Shown here one piece after another: positions 46,188-56,314 of a stretch of 64,000 nucleotides of DNA. Position numbers and translations under genes: made by a program. The stretch comes from Curtobacterium flaccumfaciens (GTDB taxonomy: Bacteria; Actinomycetota; Actinomycetes; Actinomycetales; Microbacteriaceae), in assembly GCA_029689965.1 (NCBI GenBank), contig CP121450.1:1550001-1614000 (forward strand). The letters run 5' to 3'. Numbering within the stretch: position 1 is the stretch's first letter; every line of letters begins with the position of its first letter. The notes beneath the pieces are model-generated. The model was not told the origin of the DNA. It saw only the letters and a list, made by a program, of their open reading frames with translations, and made no database searches.

Positions 46188-46277
46188 AGAATCACCTTAG
46201 TCCTGGTGGAAGTCGCGACCAGTCTACCGACGGGCCGGTCGGGCGGGGCCCTGGACGGTTCCCGGTATGCTCGTCGG

Positions 46278-46995
46278 GTGGTGTCGTGGTGGAACCGGAA
46301 GCGCGCTGCGCAGCTCGCCGCCGCGTGGCTCGCGTCGCGGAACCCGCGGAACGCCTCGCCCGTGGAGCGCCTGCAGCTCGACGACGTCACCCCCGAGCTC
46401 GACGTGTACCTGGGCCAGGCCGCCTACCTCGAGCTTCTCGCTGTACGAGACGATGGGCCGTGCGGGGGCCGGTGCGCCGACCCTGTCCGGTCGGCTCGTC
46501 ACCGGTGTGCTCGCCACCACGGCGCTCGAGCGGCACCGGACGATCGTCGCCGAGATCGAACGCACCGGCGGCGACCCGGCGGCGCTGATGGCTCCCCACC
46601 GTGAGGCGATCGACCTCTTCCTCGACCGCACGAGCGGCGCGGACTGGTACGAGTCGATGCTCACCGGGTACGTCACCGCGGGCATCCTCAACGACCTGTT
46701 CGGCTCGCTGCTCCGGTCGCTGCCGGCCGAGGTCCGGCAGCGCCTCAAGACCGTCTTCGACGCGCGCGAGGAAGCCGCCGTCGTCGAGGAACTGACCGCC
46801 CGCATCGCCGAGGACCCGCACGTGGGGTCGCGTCTGGCGATGTGGGGACGGCGTCTCGTCGGGGACACCCTGCTGGTGGCCCGGTCGGCGCTCGCCTCCC
46901 ACGCGCGCGAGGACCAGGAGCGGCTCGAGCCGGTGTGGACCGAGTTGATCGCCGCGCACACGCGGCGGATGGACGCGCTGGGCCTGACGGCCTGA
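46278..46995 (+). CDS. Ferritin-like-fold (MiaE-related) protein
   Basis: About 239 residues, all-helical. Helices with likely di-iron ligands are in YLGQAAYLELSLYETMGRAG, TALERHRTIVAEIER, DWYESMLTGYVTAGILND and REEAAVVEELTARI. It matches the actinobacterial ferritin-like proteins encoded beside rhlE (Rv3210c-like, from memory), which are distantly related to the tRNA hydroxylase MiaE. The activity is not shown. TATGCT lies 6 nt before GTG 46278. An extra T after AGCT at 46436 breaks the frame at LELSLYE. Confidence 0.85.
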
Positions 46996-47013
46996 CGGCC
47001 TGACGGCCTGACT
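46982..47013 (+). repeat. 8-bp tandem repeat (GCCTGACG, about four copies)
   Basis: It starts inside the last codons of the ferritin-like gene and runs over its stop codon, then joins a CTGGAGGCG arm. Each unit contains TGA. Confidence 0.85.
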
Positions 47014-47068
47014 GGAGGCGCGGGTCGGCCTGGTCGGATCCGGTGCGGCCCGCAGGCGCTCGCGCCGG

Positions 47069-47365
47069 TCAGACGCCCTGGGTCTTGACGCGCTCGTAGT
47101 AGGCGGCGTCCGCCGCGGTCCGGCGCTTCCCGAGCACCCACTCGGTGACGAGTGCGACCACGCCCGCGCCGACGAGCGCGACCACCCAGATCCAGGTCGC
47201 GTCGTACTGCCAGCCGGCCCAGGTCAGTGCCTCCCAGAGGACGGCGGCGACGATGCCGCCGACCGCCGGCCCGAGCAGGGACCCGCGGCTCGAACGCCAC
47301 GGCAGGACGACGTGCGCGACGGCCCCGACGATCAGGCCGCCGAGGACCGCGAAGAGCAGTTCCAC
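47069..47365 (-). CDS. Small three-helix membrane protein
   Basis: 98 residues, intact: VELLFAVLGGLIVGAVAHVV, GPAVGGIVAAVLWEALTW and YDATWIWVVALVGAGVVALV helices, then VLGKRRTAADAAYYERVK. The GLIVGAVAHVVLP segment resembles GlsB/YeaQ-type proteins. The GTG start at 47365 is only 4 nt after the DUF3107 stop, so the genes form an operon. The function is unknown. Confidence 0.8.
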   Translation of the reverse strand: MELLFAVLGGLIVGAVAHVVLPWRSSRGSLLGPAVGGIVAAVLWEALTWAGWQYDATWIWVVALVGAGVVALVTEWVLGKRRTAADAAYYERVKTQGV

Positions 47366-47369
47366 GTCG

Positions 47370-47594
47370 TCAGGCGACGAAGCCGATGCGACGGGCCTCT
47401 TCCGCGCCGACCTCGACGTACGCGAGCGCCGCGACGGGGACGATGAACCGACGGCCCTTGTCGTCCTGGAGCGACAGGTGCGTCGACTTGGCGGCGAGGG
47501 CCTCCGACACGGCCTTCTCGATCTCGTCGGCGGTCTGGGCGGTCTCGAACGCGATCTCGCGCGGGCTGTTGATGATGCCGATCTTGATGTCCAC
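47370..47594 (-). CDS. DUF3107 protein (TB9.4-like)
   Basis: Intact, 74 residues: VDIKIGIINSPREIAFETAQ, then DEIEKAVSEALAAKSTHLSL, GRRFIVPVAALAYVEVG. This is the small actinobacterial DUF3107 family (Rv3208A in M. tuberculosis, from memory). The fold and role are not established here. TACGCT (47606-47601) is 6 nt before GTG 47594. It is divergent from adnA across 148 bp. Confidence 0.93.
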   Translation of the reverse strand: MDIKIGIINSPREIAFETAQTADEIEKAVSEALAAKSTHLSLQDDKGRRFIVPVAALAYVEVGAEEARRIGFVA

Positions 47595-47730
47595 GAGCAC
47601 AGCGTATCCGAGCGGCCCCGGGCACATCCGACGTTCGCCGCAGGCGCACCCCGGTACGGTCGGCCGGCGTCGAGGCGGCCCGTGCCCGCGTGCCGCGTCG
47701 TGGTGCGCGGCCGGTGTCGGTCGCGACGGT

Positions 47731-47736
47731 TACCGT
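47731..47736 (+). promoter_or_regulatory. -10 box of leaderless adnA
   Basis: TACCGT is followed by six bases and GTG 47743. No Shine-Dalgarno is seen. Confidence 0.6.
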
Positions 47737-47742
47737 ACGAAG

Positions 47743-50700
47743 GTGCCCCAGACCACGCTGACGCCCGCCCCGCAGGACACGGGCGTCGCGCGGGCGCTGG
47801 CCGCCGACCCGTCCCAGGCCGCGGTGCTCGCGCTGCCGGACGGACGGCACGCGGCGGTCCTCGGCGCACCGGGCACCGGCAAGACGTCCACCCTGTCCCG
47901 CCTGGTCGCCGCGCGGCTCACCCGCGCCGACGCGATCTCGCCGGACGGCCACGCGACCGTCCTCGCCCTGACGTCCGCCCGCAGCGCAGCCACGGCCCTG
48001 CGCGACCGGCTCGCCGCCGCGGTGGACCGTGTGATCCCCGGCGCCCTCGCCCGCACCGTGAACTCGCTGGCGTTCCAGATCGTCGCGCACGCGGCCGCGG
48101 TGCAGGGGCAGGAGACGCCGACGCTCCTGACCGGCGGCGAGCAGGACCGCATCATCGCCGACCTGCTCGAGGGACACGAACTCGACGGCACCGGTCCGGA
48201 GTGGCCGTCGCCGATCACCGCCGTCGTCCGCGAGCGCGCCGGCTTCCGCACGGCGCTGCGCGACGTCATGATGCGGGCCGTCGCAGCCGGGGTCGAGCCC
48301 GAGGACATGCGTGAGCTGGGCGACGACGCCGGGCGGCCCGAGTGGCGCGCGGTCGGCGACTTCGTCGACGAGTACCGGGCCGCCGTGACCGCGTTCCGGT
48401 CGACCAGCCTCGACGCGGCCGAGCTCGTCGCCTACGCCACGGCGGCCGTCCTGCGCGGGCAGGTCCCGGCGAGCGTCGCCGCACTGCGGCTCGTGGTGGT
48501 CGACGACACGCAGGAGCTGGTCGAGGGGGAGATCGCCCTGCTCGGTGCCCTCGCACGGTCGGGCGTGCAGGTCGTCGCGTTCGGCGACCCGGACATCGCG
48601 GCGTCGGCGTTCCGGGGCGCTGAACCGGACGTGCTCGGGCGGCTCGCCGTGCGACTCGGGGTGGACCGCGTCGACGAGCTCGTGCTCGCCACGGTGCACC
48701 GGCACCCGGCGCCGATCCGGGCGCTCGTGTCCGACATCACCGCCCGCATCGGCGCCGCCGCGGCCGGGCGGCAGCGGACGGCGACGGCGACCTCGGCGGA
48801 TGCACGCACGGACGCGGTCGTGCACCTCGAGGGCGCCAGCCGCGCGGCACTCGTCGTCGCGGTCGCCCGCCGACTCCGCGAACACCGGCTGCTCGACGGT
48901 GTGCCCTGGCACCGGATGGCCGTGGTCACGCGCAGTGGCGCCGCGATCCCCGAACTCGTCCGTGCGCTCTCCGTCGCCGAGGTCCCCGCGACCGCCGGCG
49001 CCGCGCCCGTCCGGCCCCGCGACGACACCGCCGCCCGCTCCCTGCTCGACGCCGCGGCCGTCGCGCTCGGCGTCCTCCCACTCGACGCCGCGCTCGCCAC
49101 GGCGTTCGCCACGGGGCCGCTCGGCGGGCTCGACACGCTCGCGATGCGTCGGCTCCGGCTCGCCCTGCGGCGGGAGGAACTCGCCGGCGGCGGCACCCGG
49201 ACCGCCGACGAGCTGCTGGTGGACGCGCTCGGGGCGCCGGAACGACTGGCGACCGTCGACGCCGGGTTCGCGCGTCGCGCGACACGGCTCGCCCGCAGTC
49301 TCGTGCGGGCGCGTACCGACGCCGACTCCGGTTCGAGCATCGAGGAGATCCTCTGGGGCTCTGGGAACGCAGCGGGCTCGCCGGCACCTGGGGCGGCCAG
49401 TCCGCTGCCGGTGGTGTCGGCGCCGCCGAGGCGGACCGGCACCTCGACGCGGTGGTCGGCCTGTTCACCGCGGCGAAGCGGTTCGTCGAGCGCACGCCGG
49501 ACGCCCCGGCGCGGGTGTTCGTCGACGACCTGCTCGGCGCTGACCTGCCCGAGGACTCCATCGGCCCGGACCGCACCGCCGGGCGCGTCCGCGTGCTCAC
49601 GCCCTCCGCCACCATCGGCCTCGAGTGCGACGTGGTCGTCGTCCTCGGCCTGCAGGACGGCGTCTGGCCGAACACCCGTGTCCGCGGCAGCCTCCTCGAT
49701 CCGGACGGTCTGGTCCGGGCCGCGGCGGGTCTCGAGCACGGCCCCGTCGACGACCGTGCCGCCGTCGTCGCCGACGAGCTGCGCCTGTTCGCCCGGGCGG
49801 CGTCCCGCGCCACGACCCAGGTCGTGATCGGCACCGTCGCGAACGACGACGAGGCGCCGTCCCCGTTCGTCCGGCTCGTCCCGTGCCACCGGACCGGCAG
49901 CCCACCGTGCACCCGCTCTCGCTCCGGGGGCTCGCCGGGTCGCTCCGCCGCCGCGTGGTGGCGTCGGGCGACCACGAGGCCGCGTCCGCACTCGCCCGCC
50001 TCGCCGAGGCCGAGGTCCCCGGCGCCTCGCCCGACGACTGGTGGGGGCTCGCCGAACCGTCGACCGAGGAACCGCTGGTCGACCTCGCCGCCGCGCCCGC
50101 TCCCGAGTACGAGGGCGGTGACCCCGTCGCCCGACGGTGTCCGTGTCGCCCTCCCGCATCGGCACGTACGAGGAATGCCCCGTGCACTGGTTCGTGCAGA
50201 CCTTCGGCGGCGGCGCCCGAGCGCGGCGATGGGCATCGGCACGATCGTGCACGAGGCGATGGAGCACGCCACCGAGGTCGACGTGGACTCCCTCTGGCAG
50301 CATGTCGAGGGACGGTGGGACGAACTGACCTTCGAGTCGCCGTGGATCGCCGATCGCGAGCGCGCCCGCACGCGTCGCATGATCGAGGGGCTCAGTGACT
50401 ACCTCCGCACCTTCGCCAGTGCGGGGCGACGGCTGCTCGGCGCGGAGACCTCGTTCGCGCTGGTGACCGGGCCGGCCCGGATGCGCGGCAGTATCGACCG
50501 GATCGAGATCGACCCGGACGGCCAGGTCAGCGTGGTCGACCTGAAGACCGGTCGGTCCATGCCGAGCGAGAAGAACGACATGCCCGAGCACCCGCAGCTC
50601 GGCGCGTACCAGCTCGCGGTCGACGACGGCGCGGTCGAGGGCGTGCCCGCAGGCTCGACGATGGCCGACGCACGGCTCGTCTTCGTGCAGAACCCGCGCG

Positions 50701-50893
50701 GCGGACACGCCTACTCCGAGCGCACGCAGCACGCCTTCACCGAAGCCGACCGCGACGCCTACCGGCAGCGGCTGCACGACGTCGCCCGGGCATGGCCGGT
50801 CGGACGTTCCTCGCGAACGTGGACGACCACTGCGAGAAGGCCCGCACCGGCGTCGAGTGCCGGATCCACGTGGTGGGCGAGGTGACCTGGTGA
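47743..50893 (+). CDS. adnA: AdnA-type helicase-nuclease subunit
   Basis: About 1,050 residues. An N-terminal UvrD-like motor (Walker A LGAPGTGKTSTLSRL; motif II VVVDDTQELVEGE; later LATVHRHPAPIRAL) is joined to a C-terminal RecB-like nuclease: SPSRIGTYEECPVHWFVQ, GTIVHEAMEHA, GSIDRIEIDPDG, VVDLKTGR and QLGAYQLAV. AdnAB resects DNA double-strand ends in actinobacteria in place of RecBCD or AddAB. Motif II reads DDTQ instead of DExQ, consistent with AdnA being the weaker motor. About five indels occur near 49360, 49887, 50132, 50222 and 50795. It overlaps adnB by 4 nt (GTGA). Confidence 0.92.
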
Positions 50894-53800
50894 ACGACGA
50901 ACAGCTGCTCGACGCGACCGACGGCCGCACGGTCGCGGAACCCCGGCACGGTGCGGACCTGATCGCGGACGCCCTCGGCCGACCGCGCCCGACCGCACAG
51001 CAGCGCGCCGTCATCGAGTCACCGCTCGCTCCGGCCCTCGTCGTCGCGGGAGCAGGCAGCGGGAAGACCGAGACGATGGCCTCGCGGGTCGTGTGGCTGC
51101 TCGCGAACGGGATGGTCCGGCCGGACGGCGTCCTGGGGCTGACGTTCACCCGCAAGGCCGCGGGGAGCTGTCCGTCCGCATCAACGACCGGATCCGCGCG
51201 CTCGAGGACGTCGGCCTGCTCGACGCCGGTGACGCGTTCGAGGCCCCGACGGTGTCGACCTACAACGCATTCGCCAACTCGGTCTTCCGCGAGAACGCCC
51301 TGCTCGTCGGCCGGGACGGCGAGTCCCAGGTGCTCACCGAGCCCTCTGCCTGGCAGCTCGCCCGCCGGGTGGTCGTCGGAGCGCGGGACGACCGTCTCGC
51401 CGGACTCGACCGCGACGTCGACACCGTCACCGCGGCCGTCGTGGCGCTCGCCGGGGCCGTTTCGGAGCACCTCGTCGAGCCCGAGCGGCTCAGACGGTTC
51501 GCGATCGAGTTCGCCGGGCTGCTCGAGCTACCGGGGAACAACCGCGGGAACCCGTACAAGGCCGTCACCGACGCGGTCGCGGCGATCGGGGCGCTCGAGC
51601 CGCTCGTCGACCTGGTCGAGGAGTTCCGACGGCAGAAGGTCGACCGGGGTTTCGTCGAGTTCTCCGACCAGATCGCCCTCGCGCTGGCGGCGGCCGACTC
51701 CGCTCCACGCGTGGTGTCCGACCTCCGGCAGCGGTACGGCGTGGTGCTCCTCGACGAGTACCAGGACACCTCGGTGGTGCAGACGCGGTTCCTCGCCCGG
51801 TTGTTCCGCGGGCAACCCGTGATGGCGGTCGGCGACCCCCACCAGTCGATCTACGGGTTCCGCGGCGCGAGCGCGGCGAACCTCGCCCGGTTCCCGCGGG
51901 ACTTCGGGGACGACGAGGGGGTGCGCCCGGAGACCTTCGCGCTCTCGACGAGCTGGCGGAACGCCGTCGACGTCCTCGCCGGAGCGAACGCCGTCGTCGA
52001 CCCGCTCTCCGCGGCGTCCGAGGTCGACGTCGAGCGGCTGGTCCCACGGCCCGGCGCCGAGGCGGGGACCGTGCACGCCGTGTTCCCCGAGACCCTTCCG
52101 GAGGAGGCCGACGCCGTCGCCAGGTGGTTCGCCACCCGACGTGGCGCGGACCCGACGGGCTCGATGGCGCTCCTGCTGCGCTCCCGCAAGGACCTCGCGG
52201 CGTTCACGGCGGCGCTCGGCGAGCACCGGGTGCCCTTCCACGTGCTCGGCACGGGTGGCCTGCTGCAGCGGCCGGAGATCGTCGACCTCGTCGCGTGCCT
52301 CCGCGTGCTGCACGACCCCGCGGCGGGCAACGACCTCATCCGGCTGCTCGCGGGCGCCCGGTGGCGGATCGGTGCCGCGGACATCGCTGCGCTGCACGGC
52401 CTCGCCCGGTGGCTGTTCGGACGGGACCACACCCAGCAGCGCCTCGACGACGACCTGACGGCGGCGTTCCGGGCCTCGGTCGCGGCAGGGGAGCACGGGT
52501 CGATCGTCGACGCGCTCGACTTCGTGGCGACCGCTCCCGACCACCACGGTGCGCTCGCGGACATCAGCGAGGTCGGACGTCGGCGCATGCGGGAGCTCGG
52601 CCGCCAGCTCGCCGCCCTGCGGTCCCGAGCGGCCGGTGACCTCGTGGACTTCGTGACGCTCGTCGTCCAGGAGCTCCGGCTCGACATCGAGGTCGCCGCG
52701 CACGAGCAGGGGAGCGGTGCCTTCCTCGATGCGTTCATCGACGAGCTCGCCGGCTTCGTGACGACCGACGACCGGGCCGACCTCGGCGCGTTCCTCGGGT
52801 GGATCGAGCGCCGCCGCCCGTCGCGACGACATGGGGCCCCGCTCCGAGGAGCCCGAGGCCGGGACGGTGCAGATCCTGACCATCCACGGGTCGAAGGGCC
52901 TGGAGTGGGACACGGTGGCCGTCCCCGCCTCGTCGAGGGGGCGTTGCCGGCCCGTCCGCAGGAAGGCTCCTCCGGGTGGATCGGGTTCGGCCGGCTGCCG
53001 TACGAGTTCCGCGGCGACGCCGACGAACTCCCGAGACTGGACTGGCGCGGACACGACACCCAGAAGGACGTCACCGTCGCGATCGACGCCTACAAGGAAC
53101 AGGTGAAGGCCCGCAACGAGGACGAGGAACGACGACTGACGTACGTCGCGCTCACCCGGGCGAAGCACGATCTGCTCGTCTCCGGGTCGTTCTGGTCCGG
53201 CGGGGTCCGACCGACCGAACCGAGCCGGTACCTCCGTGACCTCGTCGACGCCGGGGTGGTGGACGCCGACGCGATCCCCGAGACGACCGCGTACGAGGAG
53301 AACCCGCTCGGCGACGCCGGAGCGACGCAGTCCTGGCCGCACGTGCCGTTCGGGCAGCGCGCCGCCCGGGTGGCCGCGGCCGCCGACCGGGTGCGGAACG
53401 CCAACCCGGGCGCCGCCGGACGGTTCGCCGCCGACATCGACCTGCTGCTCGCCGAGCGCGCCGCAGCGCGGAGGGCCCGTCATGCCGTCGTCGTGCCGCA
53501 CCGCGTGCCCGCGTCCGGGTTCAAGGACTACCTGTCCGAGCCGAACGCGGTCGCCGAGCGGCTCCGCCGGCCGATGCCGGAGCGCCCCTACCGGGCCACG
53601 CGACTCGGGACCCTCTTCCACCAGTGGGTCGAGCAGCGTGCTCGCAGTGGTGGCGCGCTCGAGACGCTGGACGTGTGGGACGGCGAACTCGACCTCGACC
53701 TCGACGAAGCGGTCGACGCCTCCACCGATGCCGTGGTCACGGACGACGACGCCCGCCGGCTCGCCGACTTCCAGGCCACGTTCGCCCGGTCGCGGTGGGC

Positions 53801-54131
53801 GGAGCTGGCCCCGATCGAGGTCGAACGGGAGATCCACATCCCGTTCCTGGGACACAGCATCGTGTGCAAGCTCGACGCGGTCTACGAGATCGACGGCCGC
53901 GCCGAGGTGGTGGACTGGAAGACGGGCAAGGCGCCGACCGGAGCCGAGGACCTGGCGAAGCGGCAGCTGCAGCTCGCCCTGTACCGCGTGGCGTACGCCG
54001 AGTTCACCGGCCGACCGGTCGACGAGATCGACGCGGTGTTCTACTTCGTGGCCGACGACCTCGAGGTCCGGCCCCGTCAACTGCTGGACCGCGCCGGGCT
54101 GGAGCAGGCGTGGCGGGACGCGATCGGCTGA
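50890..54131 (+). CDS. adnB: AdnB-type helicase-nuclease subunit
   Basis: About 1,080 residues. Full UvrD motor: LVVAGAGSGKTETMASRV, LGLTFTRKAAGELS, VLLDEYQDTSVVQT, AVGDPHQSIYGFRGA, ILTIHGSKGLEWD and LTYVALTRAKHDLL. The C-terminal nuclease has RATRLGTLFHQWVEQRA, CKLDAVYEIDGRAEVVDWKTGK and QLQLALYRVAY. It is the lead motor of AdnAB. Indels: a missing G near 51167, and two frame changes near 52810 and 52925 that hide the motif V region in another frame. Its start codon overlaps the adnA stop. Confidence 0.94.
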
Positions 54132-54219
54132 CGGGCGCAGGTGGCGGGGCGGACGCGCACCGCGCCTCCAGGCCGACGCCGCGCCCGCGACGCACGCGAC
54201 GCCCGTGCCCGGCGACGCG

Positions 54220-55218
54220 TCAGCCGTGCCGGCGCTCGGTCGACGACAGCAGCTGCTCGACCTCGCCGATCTCCATCGTCTCCGGCGACACCGACTGCAG
54301 CGGCGACGCGCTCGGCGTCTGCACCGTGTCGACCAGCCGGTGCATCATCGCGACCGCATCGTCGACGACCTCCGTGCTCTTCGCCTGCACCCGTGCAGCA
54401 GCCACTGCGCGGTCTCGAGCTCGTGGTGCACCCGGGCGCGCTGCGCGAGCTGCCGGTCCCGACCGCCGCCGTTCGCCTCGTAGGCGCTGAGGACCGTGTC
54501 GAACGCGTCCTTCCGGCCGGCGAGCACCCAGGCGAGGTCCTTCGCCGGGTCGCCGAGCCGCAGCTCGCCCCAGTCGATGACCCCGGACACCGCGTCGCCC
54601 TCGACCAGGATCGTCTCGGTGCCGAGCGAACCGTGCACGACCGTCGGCGTGAACTGCCAGAAGCTGCTGGTCGCGCGCGGCACCCTCCCAGCGCTCCTTG
54701 AGTGCCGCCGGCACCAGCTTCGTGGCGACCGCGCGGTCCATCACGGAGACGGCCGACCGCAGCACCTCGAACGGCGTCAGGGACGGCAGGCCGGCATCGG
54801 TGACGAAGCTCGTCGGCAGCTGGTGGATCGCGGCGACGGCACGACCGACGCTCGTCGCGAGCTCCGGCCGTTCGACGAGCGCCCGCAGCGTCGGGTGCGA
54901 GCCCGGCAGGTAGGTGGTCACGATGGCGCGGGTCGAGCCGATCGGCGCCTGTCCGCGGTACTCGGCCACGCCGAAGGGGAGGCGCGTGCGGATCCCGGCG
55001 CTCAGCGCGCGGATCGCGACGAGGTCGGCGGACTGACGGGCCTCCGCCCGCTGGTTGCGCGGTCGGCGGATCGCCGTCTCCGCGCCGTCGGCGTCGCGGA
55101 GGACAGCCGACTCGTAGTCCCCGGACGCGGCCGAGCCGAGCGTGCGCGTGCCCGTGACGACGAGGCCTGGGACGGCCGTGGTCGCCAACGCGGCTAGAGT
55201 GAACTGGGATCCCGCCAT
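54220..55218 (-). CDS. Aminoglycoside/macrolide phosphotransferase-like (APH fold) kinase
   Basis: About 333 residues. APH-like landmarks are ESAVLRDADGAETAIRRPRN, IVTTYLPGSHPTLRAL, VGRAVAAIHQLP, VVHGSLGTETILVEGD (HGsLxxxN-type loop, with Thr in place of the usual Asn), GVIDWGELRLGDPAKDLAW. The family phosphorylates antibiotics or metabolites; resistance is not implied by sequence. It lies on the minus strand between adnB and nudC, where Rv3200c (a K+ channel) sits in M. tuberculosis. Indels near 54665 (AGCT site) and 54395. GAGGGG precedes ATG 55218. Confidence 0.82.
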   Translation of the reverse strand: MAGSQFTLAALATTAVPGLVVTGTRTLGSAASGDYESAVLRDADGAETAIRRPRNQRAEARQSADLVAIRALSAGIRTRLPFGVAEYRGQAPIGSTRAIVTTYLPGSHPTLRALVERPELATSVGRAVAAIHQLPTSFVTDAGLPSLTPFEVLRSAVSVMDRAVATKLVPAALKERWEGAARDQQLLAVHADGRARFARHRDDPGRGRRGVRGHRLGRAAARRPGEGPRLGARRPEGRVRHGPQRLRGERRRSGPAARAARPGAPRARDRAVAAARVQAKSTEVVDDAVAMMHRLVDTVQTPSASPLQSVSPETMEIGEVEQLLSSTERRHG

Positions 55219-55380
55219 GCCCCTCAGGGTAGGTCCGCAGGCCGCGGTCTGGCGTGCGCCACGCTGACCCACGGCAGCCCGGGGATCCCGCGTCCAGACC
55301 CGATCCGCCGGTCCCGCACCCGCGCCCGGCCAGCCGGTCCCGCACCCCCGATCAGACCCGAACCGAGGAGCCCTCCCGCC

Positions 55381-56314
55381 GTGACCGTCGAGTTCGCCGC
55401 CCGGCTGCCCCTCTCCCGCAACGACCTCGACCGGGACGCCGAGTTCCGCACGACGGACGACCTCGAGCGCGTGCTGCGGGACGACCCCTCGACGCGGTAC
55501 CTGCCGGTCCGCGGCTCGGAGATGCTCCGGAACCCCGACGGCACGCTGCGCTTCGTGTCCGCGGACGCCGTGCCGGCGGACACCGTGACCCTGTACCTCG
55601 GCCGGGCCGTGTCCGACGCCCCGACGCGCCCGCCGGCACCCGGTTCGTGGCGGCCCTCGTCGACGCGGCGACCGCGAGCGCGATTCAACCGGCCGACGAC
55701 GCGTGGGAGAGCCTGCGGATGTTCGGCACCGAGCTCTCGCCGCGCGACCAGGGCCTCGCCGTCGAGGCGGTGGCGATGGCGAACTGGCACGCCGTGCACG
55801 GGTTCTCGCCCCGCACCGGGTCGGTGACCGACGTCGTCACCGGCGGCTGGGTCCGCCGCGATCCCGAGGGCCACGAGCACTTCCCGCGGACGGACGCGGC
55901 GATCATCGTCGGCGTGACCGATGCCGACGACCGCATCCTGCTCGGCTCGAACGCCGCGTGGGACGCGAACCGGTACTCCCTGCTCGCCGGGTTCGTCGAG
56001 CCGGGTGAGTCGCTCGAGGACGCCGTCCGCCGCGAGGTCTGGGAGGAGTCGGGCGTCCGCGTCGAGGAGCCCGAGTACCTCGGGTCGCAGCCGTGGCCGT
56101 TCCCGGCGTCGCTCATGCTCGGCTTCCGCGCCCGTGCGGTGGACGGCGACCCGACGACCGCCAGGCCCGACGGGGTGGAGATCCTCGACGTGCGCTGGTT
56201 CTCGCGGGACGAGATCCGGGAGCGCGCCGGGGACACCCTGCTCCTGCCGGGAGGACGTCGATCGCCCGCGCCATCATCGAGGAGTGGTACGGCGGCCCGC
56301 TGGACCTGCCGTGA
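55381..56314 (+). CDS. nudC: NudC-like NAD+/NADH pyrophosphatase (Nudix), no zinc ribbon
   Basis: About 311 residues. The Nudix box is intact (GFVEPGESLEDAVRREVWEE plus SG) and is followed by SQPWPFPASLMLGF, the diagnostic NADH-pyrophosphatase motif. It hydrolyses NAD(H) or removes NAD caps from RNA. The zinc-ribbon Cys found in E. coli NudC are absent: the region reads NWHAVHGFSPRTG and HEHFPRTDAAII. Indels near 55628 and 56251. It lies directly before the UvrD2-like gene and overlaps its start (GTGA). Confidence 0.9.

Noticed and set aside
48432..51470. 1,012-codon minus-strand open frame opposite adnA/adnB
   Set aside because: Low-complexity Arg/Pro/Ser-rich shadow of real plus-strand helicase genes.
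51528..54080. 850-codon minus-strand open frame opposite adnB
   Set aside because: Shadow frame; adnB motifs run through the whole region on the plus strand.
54220..55218. Antibiotic-resistance gene
   Set aside because: An APH fold alone does not show drug phosphorylation, and the usual HGDxxxxN loop reads HGSLGTET; called only as a kinase-like protein.
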